From positions 1-13,900 of the forward strand of contig NZ_JAGLBG010000070.1 in NCBI RefSeq assembly GCF_018260405.1: a stretch of 13,900 nt of DNA, written 5' to 3'. A program made the position numbers and the translations under genes. The DNA is from Deinococcus sp. (GTDB taxonomy: Bacteria > Deinococcota > Deinococci > Deinococcales > Deinococcaceae). Every line of letters begins with the position of its first letter. The first letter of the stretch is position 1. The notes under the pieces were generated by a model that was not told where the DNA came from, did no database searches, and saw only the letters and a list, made by a program, of their open reading frames with translations. Below are positions 1 to 5,412 of the stretch, in pieces.

Positions 1-455
1 CCCCGACGCCCCAACAAACCCTGAATTCCCTGCTGGGAACACTGCATAAATGAATTTCGTCCGGATTTCAATATGCACTGGACTACTGGACTCCCTGAGC
101 TGGGCCTATAGCCAAGGCAAAAGCAGAGCGGGGAGTCAAAGAGAAGATGCCGGAGAAAAAGAAGGCCGCTGTTCAGGAAGCAGACCAGCAGGGTGCCGAT
201 TAGAAAGCTGTGGTCGCTCCAGCGGAGGCAGGCGCCATGTCCGTTCAGGGGCCGCAGACAGACCAGGGCATGTCTCTTATTCAGCTTGCGCCCAGCAAGA
301 CGCGGTTCCGCAGTCGGTGCCGTCCCAGACCCAGCGCCGTTAGCCGGGGCTTGGAACACCGCAGTTACGGTCTTCAACCATGGAGTGGGCAACCCGGCGT
401 CCTCACGGGTCGTTAGCGAAACAGACAGCAGTCCGCATCAGGCACAATAGAAGGC
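1..455. other. 455-bp stretch with no recognisable gene
   Basis: I find no convincing coding region, tRNA, rRNA, tmRNA or SRP RNA signature here. One frame from an ATG at 147 reads as a charged, Ala/Gln/Lys-rich peptide for 18 codons, hits an in-frame TAG at 201-203, and then stays open to a stop near 416. It could be the remains of a decayed gene, but I do not recognise a family. An inverted repeat (GACTCCC at 89-95, GGGAGTC at 131-137) could form a long-loop hairpin. The segment directly precedes the RAM-domain gene and may hold its promoter; I see no clear -35/-10 pair. Confidence 0.4.
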
Positions 456-749
456 ATGGTGACTGCAATTGTTATGGTTCAGGCCGAGCGCTCCTTGATT
501 CAGGAAACTGCTGCGGCGCTGGCGGGTGTGCCGGGCGTGCGCGAGGTCTACAGCGTCACGGGCGAGTGGGACATCGTCGCCATCCTGAAACTGGGCGAGT
601 ATGAAGCGCTGGATGATGTGGTCACGGGCCACCTGCGTAAAGTGGCAGGCATCCTGAAAACCCAGACCATGCTGGCGTTCCGCACCTATAGCGGAGAACT
701 GCTGGATCAGGGCTTTGGGGTGGGCCTTGACGAGAGCCAGAATCGCTGA
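456..749 (+). CDS. stand-alone Lrp/AsnC ligand-binding (RAM) domain protein
   Basis: This 97-residue protein consists of only the effector-binding and oligomerisation half of an Lrp/AsnC regulator, with no room for the N-terminal helix-turn-helix. The family hallmark is visible: a beta strand followed by a helix ending in GVPGVREVYSVTGEWD (about residues 24-39) and then the DIVAILKL strand. Proteins of this type are known as single-domain Lrp-like proteins. They form ring-like oligomers, bind amino acids or modulate partner regulators, and are cytoplasmic. The start is uncertain. GAAGG at 450-454 is only 1 nt from the ATG at 456 but 4 nt from an in-frame GTG at 459, so translation may begin at the second codon. 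It is 94 nt upstream of gmk and probably separately transcribed. The fold is assigned confidently; the ligand cannot be told from sequence. Confidence 0.85.
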   Translation: MVTAIVMVQAERSLIQETAAALAGVPGVREVYSVTGEWDIVAILKLGEYEALDDVVTGHLRKVAGILKTQTMLAFRTYSGELLDQGFGVGLDESQNR

Positions 750-810
750 AGTCCAGTAGCGCTGCAACCCGCAAACCGCTGAAGCTGCCCCCCCTCCAGC
801 CCAGACCTCT

Positions 811-838
811 TTGCGCCTTCAGGCAGGGCAGGTATGCT
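811..838 (+). promoter_or_regulatory. putative leaderless promoter of gmk
   Basis: TTGCGC at 811-816 and TATGCT at 833-838 are separated by 16 nt. The -10 hexamer matches TATAAT at four of six positions; the -35 is weak, at three of six. The start codons lie only 5 nt (GTG 844) or 8 nt (ATG 847) downstream of the -10, so transcription would start at or next to the initiation codon. No separate Shine-Dalgarno sequence precedes the gene, which supports a leaderless mRNA. Confidence 0.45.
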
Positions 839-846
839 GCTAGGTG

Positions 847-1569
847 ATGACTCTGTCTGCCGCTTCCGATGGTTCTTCCGCTTCTCCAGGCGCAGTTGCC
901 CCCGGCCTGCTGCTGGTCATTACCGGAGCGTCGGGCGTGGGCAAAGGAACATTGCGTGAAAAATGGCTGGCCGGGCAGGACGTGTTCTACAGCACATCCT
1001 GGACTACCCGTGAGCCGCGCTCCGGTGAGGTCAACGGGCGTGATTATATTTTTGTCTCGCCTACAGAATTTCTGAAAAGGGCCGAGGAGAACGGCTTTCT
1101 GGAACACGCGCAGTTTGTCGGCAACCATTACGGCACGCCGATTGAGCCTATCGAGGCGGCGCTGGAACGCGGGCAGGACGTGATCCTGGAAATCGAAGTC
1201 GAGGGCGCGATGCAGGTCAAGGAACGCATGGGCGACCGGGCCATTCTGGTCTTTATCATGCCCCCGAGCCTCACCGAGTTGCGCCGCCGCCTGACCGAAC
1301 GCGCCACCGAGACCCCCGAGCGCATCGAAAAGCGGCTGCTGCGGGCCAGAGACGAGATCATGGAAGCGCACAAGTTTCGTTACGTGGTGGTCAACGACGA
1401 CCTCGACCGCGCCGTGCAGGAAATGCTGGCGGTGCAGTGCGCCGAACGCGCCGCGTATAAACCCCCAGAGCAGTGGACGCCGCACGACCATGAAGCGCAC
1501 CGGGCCGCGCAGCAGGTCAGCAGCCGCAGGCTGACCCGTGAGCACTTGCAACAGGTGGTGGAGTCCTGA
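847..1569 (+). CDS. gmk: guanylate kinase
   Basis: Guanylate kinase phosphorylates GMP to GDP with ATP in the cytoplasm, the step that follows purine synthesis and salvage toward GTP. The P-loop GASGVGKGT lies at about residues 27-35, after a roughly 20-residue Ser/Ala-rich N-terminal extension. The GMP-binding region is present as STSWTTREPRSGEVNGRDY, followed by the lid region around FLEHAQFVGNHYGTP. The ILVFIMPPS strand and the RRRLTERATETPERIEKRL segment are typical of the family. At 240 residues it is slightly longer than usual because of the extra N terminus and a C-terminal tail of about 30 residues. ATG 847 is chosen; GTG 844 is an in-frame alternative. The stop overlaps the next gene by 1 nt (TGATG), so gmk and the macro-domain gene are probably co-transcribed and translationally coupled. 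Confidence 0.96.
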   Translation: MTLSAASDGSSASPGAVAPGLLLVITGASGVGKGTLREKWLAGQDVFYSTSWTTREPRSGEVNGRDYIFVSPTEFLKRAEENGFLEHAQFVGNHYGTPIEPIEAALERGQDVILEIEVEGAMQVKERMGDRAILVFIMPPSLTELRRRLTERATETPERIEKRLLRARDEIMEAHKFRYVVVNDDLDRAVQEMLAVQCAERAAYKPPEQWTPHDHEAHRAAQQVSSRRLTREHLQQVVES

Positions 1570-2075
1570 TGCCGCTGGAACTGGTTCAGGGCGACATTGC
1601 CCAGCAAGACACTGACGCAGTGGTCACGGCGGCCAACAAGCAGCTGGTGGGCGGTGGAGGGGTAGATGGGGTCATTCACCGCGCCGCCGGGCCGGAGCTG
1701 CTGCGGGCCATCCGGCAAATCGGGGGGACGCCTACGGGGACTGCCGTAATTACGCCCGCCTTCAACTTGGCCGAGCGGGGCAACAAATTTGTGATTCATG
1801 CCGTCGGCCCGGTCTGGCACGGTGGGAAGTCCGGCGAGGCCAAACTGCTGGCAGGGGCCTACTGCGAAAGCCTCAAGCTGGCCGCCGCCAACGGGTGCCG
1901 GTCGGTGGCGTTTCCGGCGATCAGTACGGGCGTCTACGGCTATCCGGTCGAGAAGGCCGCGCCAGTGGCCCTACAAGCCATTCAGGAGTTCTTGCACGAC
2001 CATTCCGCAATGACAGTGCGTGTCGTGCTGTATAGCGCCGAGGCTCTCCGGGTGTTCGAGCGGGCGCTGGCGTAG
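1569..2075 (+). CDS. macro-domain protein (O-acetyl-ADP-ribose deacetylase / ADP-ribose hydrolase, MacroD type)
   Basis: This 168-residue protein is a single macro domain, which binds ADP-ribose. MacroD-type members remove mono-ADP-ribose from acidic residues or deacetylate O-acetyl-ADP-ribose. The pattern is complete: GDIAQQDTDAVVTAANKQL at the N terminus with Asn23, the catalytic and binding loop GGGGVDGVIHRAAG at residues 28-41 with Asp33, the IHAVGPVW strand, and the phosphate loop ISTGVYGYP near residues 120-129. Length matches the YmdB/MacroD family. Its ATG overlaps the gmk stop codon, so it is coupled to gmk; a functional link to GMP kinase is not obvious, although ADP-ribose signalling and DNA-damage responses overlap. 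Substrate specificity cannot be read from sequence alone. Confidence 0.93.
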   Translation: MPLELVQGDIAQQDTDAVVTAANKQLVGGGGVDGVIHRAAGPELLRAIRQIGGTPTGTAVITPAFNLAERGNKFVIHAVGPVWHGGKSGEAKLLAGAYCESLKLAAANGCRSVAFPAISTGVYGYPVEKAAPVALQAIQEFLHDHSAMTVRVVLYSAEALRVFERALA

Positions 2076-2082
2076 TTGCGGG

Positions 2083-2108
2083 CCTGACCGACCTGGTTGC
2101 CGGTCAGG
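2083..2108. terminator. bidirectional stem-loop between convergent genes
   Basis: A perfect 8-bp stem, CCTGACCG (2083-2090) with CGGTCAGG (2101-2108), closes a 10-nt loop. It begins 7 nt after the macro-domain stop codon and ends 10 nt before the stop of the convergent lipoprotein gene, the position expected of a shared terminator. There is no strong T tract on either side, so intrinsic termination is plausible rather than certain. Confidence 0.55.
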
Positions 2109-2118
2109 TGGCGCAGGT

Positions 2119-2478
2119 TCAGTAGGCGAACGTGATGGTCTGGTTGGCGCTGCTGAGGTCGACCGTCTGGGCGGCGGGGGTCTTTTTGCCCGCAGTAGCC
2201 GCCAAGACGGTATACACGCCCTTGAGTCCGGTAACGGCGCCCCCGCTGGCCAGCGTGTAGCTCCGGGCGTTGCCGTCGGCTGCCGTGACAGTCACCAGAT
2301 GGGTGCCGCCCGAACCGGTAAAATTTACGGTCAGGGCAAAGGTCTTTGAGGGGGTGGTGGTCGTGGTGGTCGTGGTTGAGGAACCGCAGGACGCCAGCCC
2401 CAGCGAGAGGGCCAGCGCGGCCCCACCGAGCTTCAGCTTTAGGCGGCCTAGGGCCAGAGGGAAGGGACGTGAGATCAT
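2119..2478 (-). CDS. small secreted lipoprotein with poly-threonine linker
   Basis: The 119-residue product has a lipoprotein signal peptide: basic residues at positions 4-16, a hydrophobic core GGAALALSLGL, and the lipobox LASC with Cys31 as the lipidated residue. A run of eight threonines (residues 35-42) follows as a flexible linker, then an all-beta-looking domain of about 75 residues (FALTVNFTGSGGTHLVTVTAADG, later VTGLKGVYTVLAA) ending in Tyr. This is consistent with a small Ig-like or carboxypeptidase-regulatory-like envelope domain. Lipidation and export are well supported; the role is unknown. ATG 2478 is preferred over an upstream in-frame ATG at 2547 because the signal peptide begins there and a promoter-like pair places the transcript start at that codon. 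The Thr run is encoded by an ACC/ACG microsatellite that could vary in copy number. Confidence 0.8.
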   Translation of the reverse strand: MISRPFPLALGRLKLKLGGAALALSLGLASCGSSTTTTTTTTPSKTFALTVNFTGSGGTHLVTVTAADGNARSYTLASGGAVTGLKGVYTVLAATAGKKTPAAQTVDLSSANQTITFAY

Positions 2479-2485
2479 GGCCGTT

Positions 2486-2514
2486 ATTGTCTCACAGCCC
2501 ACATGGGCGGCCAA
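2486..2514 (-). promoter_or_regulatory. putative leaderless promoter of the lipoprotein gene
   Basis: On the minus strand TTGGCC (2514-2509) is followed after 17 nt by GACAAT (2491-2486); each hexamer matches the sigma-70-type consensus at four of six positions. The -10 ends 7 nt before ATG 2478, and no Shine-Dalgarno sequence lies between, so a leaderless transcript is inferred. The site lies just upstream of the divergent gene at 2560. Confidence 0.45.
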
Positions 2515-2559
2515 GTCGGTTTCGATGAGGAGGCGTTGGTGGCGCACAATGGGAAGAAT

Positions 2560-2799
2560 ATGTCAGACCGTGAAGTCAATTTTGCCCGCGCCATTCTCGG
2601 AGAGCGTTCTTACCGTGACGTGCCGACCGACGAGGTGCTGCGAGGGGCCGAGCGCCTGCTGAACGAGTGGATGGGCGGCGAAATCCGCATGGAGCGCCCC
2701 AAACTGTACGATCACTACGCCCTGCTGCTGCTGGGGCTGCTGCAAAAAAACCGTGACCTCGAAGCTAGGATCGCGGCGCTGGAGGCCCGGCATGACTGA
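2560..2799 (+). CDS. conserved-looking small hypothetical protein with C-terminal coiled coil
   Basis: This is a 79-residue cytoplasmic protein that I do not recognise. It is strongly charged and predicted helical, with a mid segment RGAERLLNEWMGGEIRMERP and a Leu-rich C terminus (YALLLLGLLQKNRDLEARIA, residues about 54-73) with heptad-like spacing suggestive of dimerisation. ATG 2560 has GGGAAG at 2551-2556 close by; an in-frame ATG at 2503 lies inside the divergent promoter region and is less likely. The last 8 nt overlap trpF, so the two genes are co-transcribed and the trpF ribosome site sits within this gene. This arrangement suggests a genuine gene rather than a chance frame. Confidence 0.7.
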   Translation: MSDREVNFARAILGERSYRDVPTDEVLRGAERLLNEWMGGEIRMERPKLYDHYALLLLGLLQKNRDLEARIAALEARHD

Positions 2800-3418
2800 G
2801 CGCGTGCCCCCCAGGGTTAAGATTTGCGGCACGACCTCGGTGGCCGACGCGCTTATGTGTGCCGAGGCCGGAGCTGACGCACTAGGGTTTATTTTTGCGC
2901 CGGTGAGTAAGCGCCTGGTGACTCCTCAGGTGGCCCGCGCCGCCAGCCTGAGTGTCGGCCCGGCGGTGACCCGCGTGGGCGTATTCATGCACCAGGGCCT
3001 GGATGAAGTGCTGCGGCTGGCCGAGACGTCGCGCATGACGGCGGTTCAACTGCACGGCCCGCTGCCAGCACTTTACGTAGAAAGCATATGCGCGTATTAT
3101 TCCGTTCTACGTGTTCTGCGCCCGACCGAACTGGCCGCAGAAAGAAACATGTGGGAAGGACATTCGGCTGTGACCCTGATGCTCGACGCGCCCGAACCAG
3201 GCAGTGGTATGACGCTTGACTGGGGCGCTTTGCAGGCCAATTTTCCAGCAGGTGGTTGGCTGGCGGGTGGACTGGGCCCGTCGAATGTGGTGCAGGCTAT
3301 TGAGTTGTTAAGACCAGCTGGGGTAGACGCGGTCAGTCAACTAGAGGCCCGTCCGGGGGTCAAAAATCCACAGGCGGTTCAGGCTTTTGTAGACGCGGTT
3401 AAGGGCTTCAAAAGCTGA
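2792..3418 (+). CDS. trpF: phosphoribosylanthranilate isomerase
   Basis: TrpF converts N-(5-phosphoribosyl)anthranilate to CdRP, the third step of tryptophan synthesis. The 208-residue TIM barrel shows VKICGTT with the general-base Cys12, GADALGFIFAPVSKRLV, VGVFMHQ, AVQLHG, the general-acid Asp132 in LMLDAPEPGSG, and the phosphate loop LAGGLGPSNV (about 157-166). The usual VSSG(V/L)E segment of the last phosphate-binding loop reads VSQLE at 181-185, lacking the Gly normally there, and the usual KD after PGV reads KN. The real start is ATG 2792, with GGAGG at 2781-2785 spaced 6 nt; an upstream ATG at 2753 would precede this site. The gene is not next to other trp genes here and overlaps the small gene upstream. 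Identification is firm; whether the changed loop affects activity is unknown. Confidence 0.93.
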   Translation: MTERVPPRVKICGTTSVADALMCAEAGADALGFIFAPVSKRLVTPQVARAASLSVGPAVTRVGVFMHQGLDEVLRLAETSRMTAVQLHGPLPALYVESICAYYSVLRVLRPTELAAERNMWEGHSAVTLMLDAPEPGSGMTLDWGALQANFPAGGWLAGGLGPSNVVQAIELLRPAGVDAVSQLEARPGVKNPQAVQAFVDAVKGFKS

Positions 3419-3419
3419 G

Positions 3420-3600
3420 TTATCCACAGGCTGGAGGTTCGCTGTGGATAACTTTCTGGGCCTCCCCAGCGGGTCATTTCCGGCGCGTATCTCTGGTGTC
3501 AGACGCCCTTTTTCTGGCTTTGACGGATGAGCAAGTTTGGGGGTATCCACGCTCTGTCCACAGGGCCTGTGGATAACTTTGTGGATAACTTTGTGGCTTA
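3420..3600. promoter_or_regulatory. cluster of DnaA boxes between convergent genes
   Basis: Four perfect copies of the DnaA box TTATCCACA occur: plus strand at 3420-3428, minus strand at 3443-3451, 3568-3576 and 3580-3588. Near matches with two mismatches lie at 3543-3551 and 3554-3562 (plus) and 3592-3600 (minus, over the stop codon of the minus-strand gene); another lies inside the end of trpF at 3364-3372. The boxes starting at 3568, 3580 and 3592 are spaced exactly 12 bp. No AT-rich unwinding element, dnaA or dnaN is visible, so this is better described as a DnaA-binding or titration cluster than as an origin. Confidence 0.75.
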
Positions 3601-4461
3601 GGACAGGCCGCAGCAGAGCGCAATCGCCTGTCCACCAGCCACCACATCTCCCCCTGGCAGGTAGGCTACGGCGGCCCCGGCAAATGGAACCCGCGCCGCC
3701 GTGTGGGTCTTGACCCCCAGGTGCTCGAAGTTGCCATGGTCGCTGCTCAGAATGATCCGGGTACCCGTGTCTAACAGGCCCGTAAGCAGCGCGTCCAGGT
3801 TGCGCAGATAGGCGCGGGCGGCCTGCCCCACCACCGAGTGCGGCGTCACGTTCGGCGCTCCCTCGTGTCCGAGCAGGTCACTGAACCACAGGTCGGCCAC
3901 CAGCAGATCCCAGTCCTGGGCGGCCTGTCCAAGAACCTTTCCCTGTTGCGTCAGGTCGGGCAGCGGCGCGGTCATCCAGGGACGCTCTAATCCCAGGCCC
4001 AGGGTGGCTCCAAGGAGCGGCAGCCCCGGCGGATTGAGGGGCAGGCCCGCCGCCCGGAACGAGTAGGGAAAGCAGCCCAGGCGGTTGCGCCCGCTGCCGC
4101 GTGTGCCGGGAAGAGGCGGGGCCAGATACTGCGGCTCGTAGCGGTTGACCAGCGCGGTGCGTGCCCCGGCCCGGGTCAGGCGTACTGGCAGACTGAACTG
4201 CTGCAACAGGCGCTGTAAGGTCGGTCCCGGCTGCGGCCCGAAGTGTTCGCCCATCAGCGCCACGGCGTCGTGTCCAGTGAGCCAGCAGCTTTGCCCGGTG
4301 CCCGACTGCGGTAGCCCCGGCACTCCGAGGGCGGCGTCAAGGGCCATCCCCTGGTCTATAAGAGGCCGCAACACTGGTAAGTCCTGTTCCCACGGACTCT
4401 CAGGCGGCGCGTCGGCGGGATGGCCCACACCGTCGAGCGCCAGCCAGAACAGGCCGCTCAC
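3598..4461 (-). CDS. alkaline-phosphatase-superfamily metalloenzyme (phosphoglycerate mutase/phosphopentomutase-like)
   Basis: The 287-residue product has the metal-site layout of the metalloenzyme branch of the alkaline phosphatase superfamily, which hydrolyses or transfers phosphate with two divalent metals. Visible are LALDGVG with Asp10, the nucleophile-region motif PQSGTGQS (residues 51-58), DLLVADLWFSDLLGHEG, SSDHGNFE with Asp241 and His242, and KTHTAARVPF with His253. The last two closely resemble the TADHGN and HT...PVPF motifs of cofactor-independent phosphoglycerate mutase. It is much shorter than that enzyme (about 510 residues) and lacks its inserted transferase domain, so a phosphatase or phosphodiesterase-like role is more likely than glycolysis. 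The substrate is unknown. Translation starts at GTG 4461, overlapped by a 5-codon leader ORF, and the stop codon lies in a DnaA-like box. Confidence 0.8.
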   Translation of the reverse strand: MSGLFWLALDGVGHPADAPPESPWEQDLPVLRPLIDQGMALDAALGVPGLPQSGTGQSCWLTGHDAVALMGEHFGPQPGPTLQRLLQQFSLPVRLTRAGARTALVNRYEPQYLAPPLPGTRGSGRNRLGCFPYSFRAAGLPLNPPGLPLLGATLGLGLERPWMTAPLPDLTQQGKVLGQAAQDWDLLVADLWFSDLLGHEGAPNVTPHSVVGQAARAYLRNLDALLTGLLDTGTRIILSSDHGNFEHLGVKTHTAARVPFAGAAVAYLPGGDVVAGGQAIALCCGLS

Positions 4462-4475
4462 GCCTTTGCCCTCAT
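4458..4475 (-). CDS. five-codon leaderless mini-ORF overlapping the metalloenzyme start
   Basis: On the minus strand ATG AGG GCA AAG GCG TGA encodes MRAKA, and its stop overlaps the GTG start of the next gene (GTGA). The ATG lies 6 nt after a TATGCT -10-like hexamer (4487-4482), so it would be the first codon of a leaderless transcript. The mini-ORF also contains the GAGGG that serves as ribosome site for GTG 4461. Termination-reinitiation coupling is inferred; chance occurrence cannot be excluded. Confidence 0.35.
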   Translation of the reverse strand: MRAKA

Positions 4476-4481
4476 GACCGC

Positions 4482-4487
4482 AGCATA
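4482..4487 (-). promoter_or_regulatory. putative -10 element of the metalloenzyme gene
   Basis: TATGCT on the minus strand, identical to the -10-like hexamer in front of gmk, ends 6 nt before the mini-ORF ATG and 20 nt before GTG 4461. No convincing -35 is visible at 16-18 nt spacing. Confidence 0.35.
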
Positions 4488-4624
4488 CACGCCCACTTTT
4501 TCCTGATCCAGCAGACGCTGACCGGTTCAGGCCCCTGCTGCCAGGCGACGGCCCGGACGCCGGGAAAAAGCGTGTGCGAGGGCGAAACCCCGCACTTTGA
4601 GATAAGGGTGTGAGAATGGGGCGC

Positions 4625-4630
4625 TAGACT
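4625..4630 (+). promoter_or_regulatory. putative leaderless -10 element of the Jag-like gene
   Basis: TAGACT (four of six matches to TATAAT) ends 7 nt before ATG 4638, and no Shine-Dalgarno sequence lies between. A TTGAGA at 4597-4602 is 22 nt upstream of it, too far for a standard pair, so only the -10 is proposed. Confidence 0.35.
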
Positions 4631-4637
4631 GCCACAC

Positions 4638-5222
4638 ATGGACAACCGCACCAACCTTGACGATTACCTGGCAGGTCTGGGAATCAGTGACGCGGACGAG
4701 AACGCGCCGCCCCTGCCTGTGCCCGATGCGGCCCTCACTGCCGCACCTGCCCTGGAAGCGGGCCACGAAGACCCCCGCACGGTGCTCGAACGCTTTGTCA
4801 AGGGTCTGATTGCGCGGGTAGACCCCGGCCTGAGCTACACCATCCGTGAGGTTGAAGAAGCCTTTGAAGTTGAACTGAACGGCGAACATGCGGCCCAACT
4901 GGCGGGCCGCGATGGGCGCACACTGGGGGCCATAGAAGTGATTGCCTACACTGTGCTTGCCAAGCAGGCGGGGCGCGCTGACCTGCGGGTGCGGGTGGAC
5001 ATGGGGGGTTACCGCAAGCGGCAGGCTGACACGCTGGCAAAACTGGCCGAGCGACTGGCCGTGCAGGTCGCCAAAAGCGGCGAGGCCCACGAGCTTCAGC
5101 CCATGCCCGCCGCTGACCGGCGCATTATCCATATGACCCTCAAGGAAAACCCTGACGTGATCAGCGAGTCGGTGGGCGAAGGAGCCTCGCGGCGGCTGAT
5201 TATTCGGCCCCGGCATGGGTGA
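4638..5222 (+). CDS. Jag/KhpB (EloR)-like KH-R3H RNA-binding protein
   Basis: This 194-residue protein carries a KH domain (about residues 45-125) with the RNA-contacting loop GRDG at 90-93 followed by the helix RTLGAIEVIAYTVLA. It then has an R3H domain (about 130-192) with the defining Arg161-x3-His165 and the C-terminal strand SVGEGASRRLIIRP. Proteins of this type bind RNA in the cytoplasm and in other bacteria link RNA control to cell elongation and division. The N-terminal Jag_N domain found in many relatives is absent; instead there is a short acidic, Pro/Ala-rich leader of about 45 residues. The gene is usually beside yidC in other bacteria, but here it stands alone, divergent from the metalloenzyme gene. 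The domain assignment is strong; the target RNAs are unknown. Confidence 0.9.
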   Translation: MDNRTNLDDYLAGLGISDADENAPPLPVPDAALTAAPALEAGHEDPRTVLERFVKGLIARVDPGLSYTIREVEEAFEVELNGEHAAQLAGRDGRTLGAIEVIAYTVLAKQAGRADLRVRVDMGGYRKRQADTLAKLAERLAVQVAKSGEAHELQPMPAADRRIIHMTLKENPDVISESVGEGASRRLIIRPRHG

Positions 5223-5229
5223 TGGGGTG

Positions 5230-5245
5230 CGCGGTGCGCGTTTTT
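5230..5245 (+). terminator. short GC hairpin with T5 tract after the Jag-like gene
   Basis: CGCG (5230-5233) and CGCG (5237-5240) close a 3-nt GTG loop and are followed at once by five Ts (5241-5245), 7 nt after the stop codon. The stem is very short, so this is a weak intrinsic terminator candidate. Confidence 0.35.
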
Positions 5246-5385
5246 AGAGCAGTTCTGCAAAATGATGAGCACGTTGGAAAAACACCGCCGCCCCCTTCAT
5301 TCTACGTCTTGCTCTTTCTTTTTCACTCGTTGCACTCGGCAAAAAGAGGGTCAAAAGAGCACCACCCTTTTGCAAAATGCTCTAA
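5244..5385. repeat. 142-bp MITE-like element with imperfect terminal inverted repeats
   Basis: The left end TTAGAGCAGTTCTGCAAAA (5244-5262) and the right end TTTTGCAAAATGCTCTAA (5368-5385) are near-perfect reverse complements, differing by one extra base and one substitution. They bound an AT-richer stretch with no long ORF and no transposase. The size and end structure fit a miniature inverted-repeat element or one of the small non-coding repeats that Deinococcus genomes carry. I see no clear target-site duplication. Confidence 0.6.
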
Positions 5386-5391
5386 GTCAGT

Positions 5392-5412
5392 GGTGAGAGG
5401 TGAGAGGTGAGT
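5392..5412 (+). repeat. three tandem heptamers covering the prmC start
   Basis: GGTGAGA, GGTGAGA and GGTGAGT follow each other without gaps. Each contains a GTG, and because the unit is 7 bp the three GTGs fall in different frames; only the one at 5407 opens the prmC frame. The second repeat junction also supplies GAGAGG (5395-5400), the likely ribosome site at 6-nt spacing. Confidence 0.75.

Noticed and set aside
622..1551. 309-codon open frame on the minus strand across gmk
   Set aside because: It is the shadow of gmk and the RAM-domain gene; the composition is not protein-like.
2270..2662. Plus-strand frame with a poly-valine tract
   Set aside because: It is the reverse of the lipoprotein poly-Thr tract; the signal peptide and lipobox support the minus strand.
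3420..3600. Full chromosomal origin of replication
   Set aside because: DnaA boxes are present, but there is no AT-rich unwinding region and no dnaA or dnaN neighbour.
5392..5412. CRISPR array
   Set aside because: The units are 7 bp in direct contact without spacers, and no cas genes are present.
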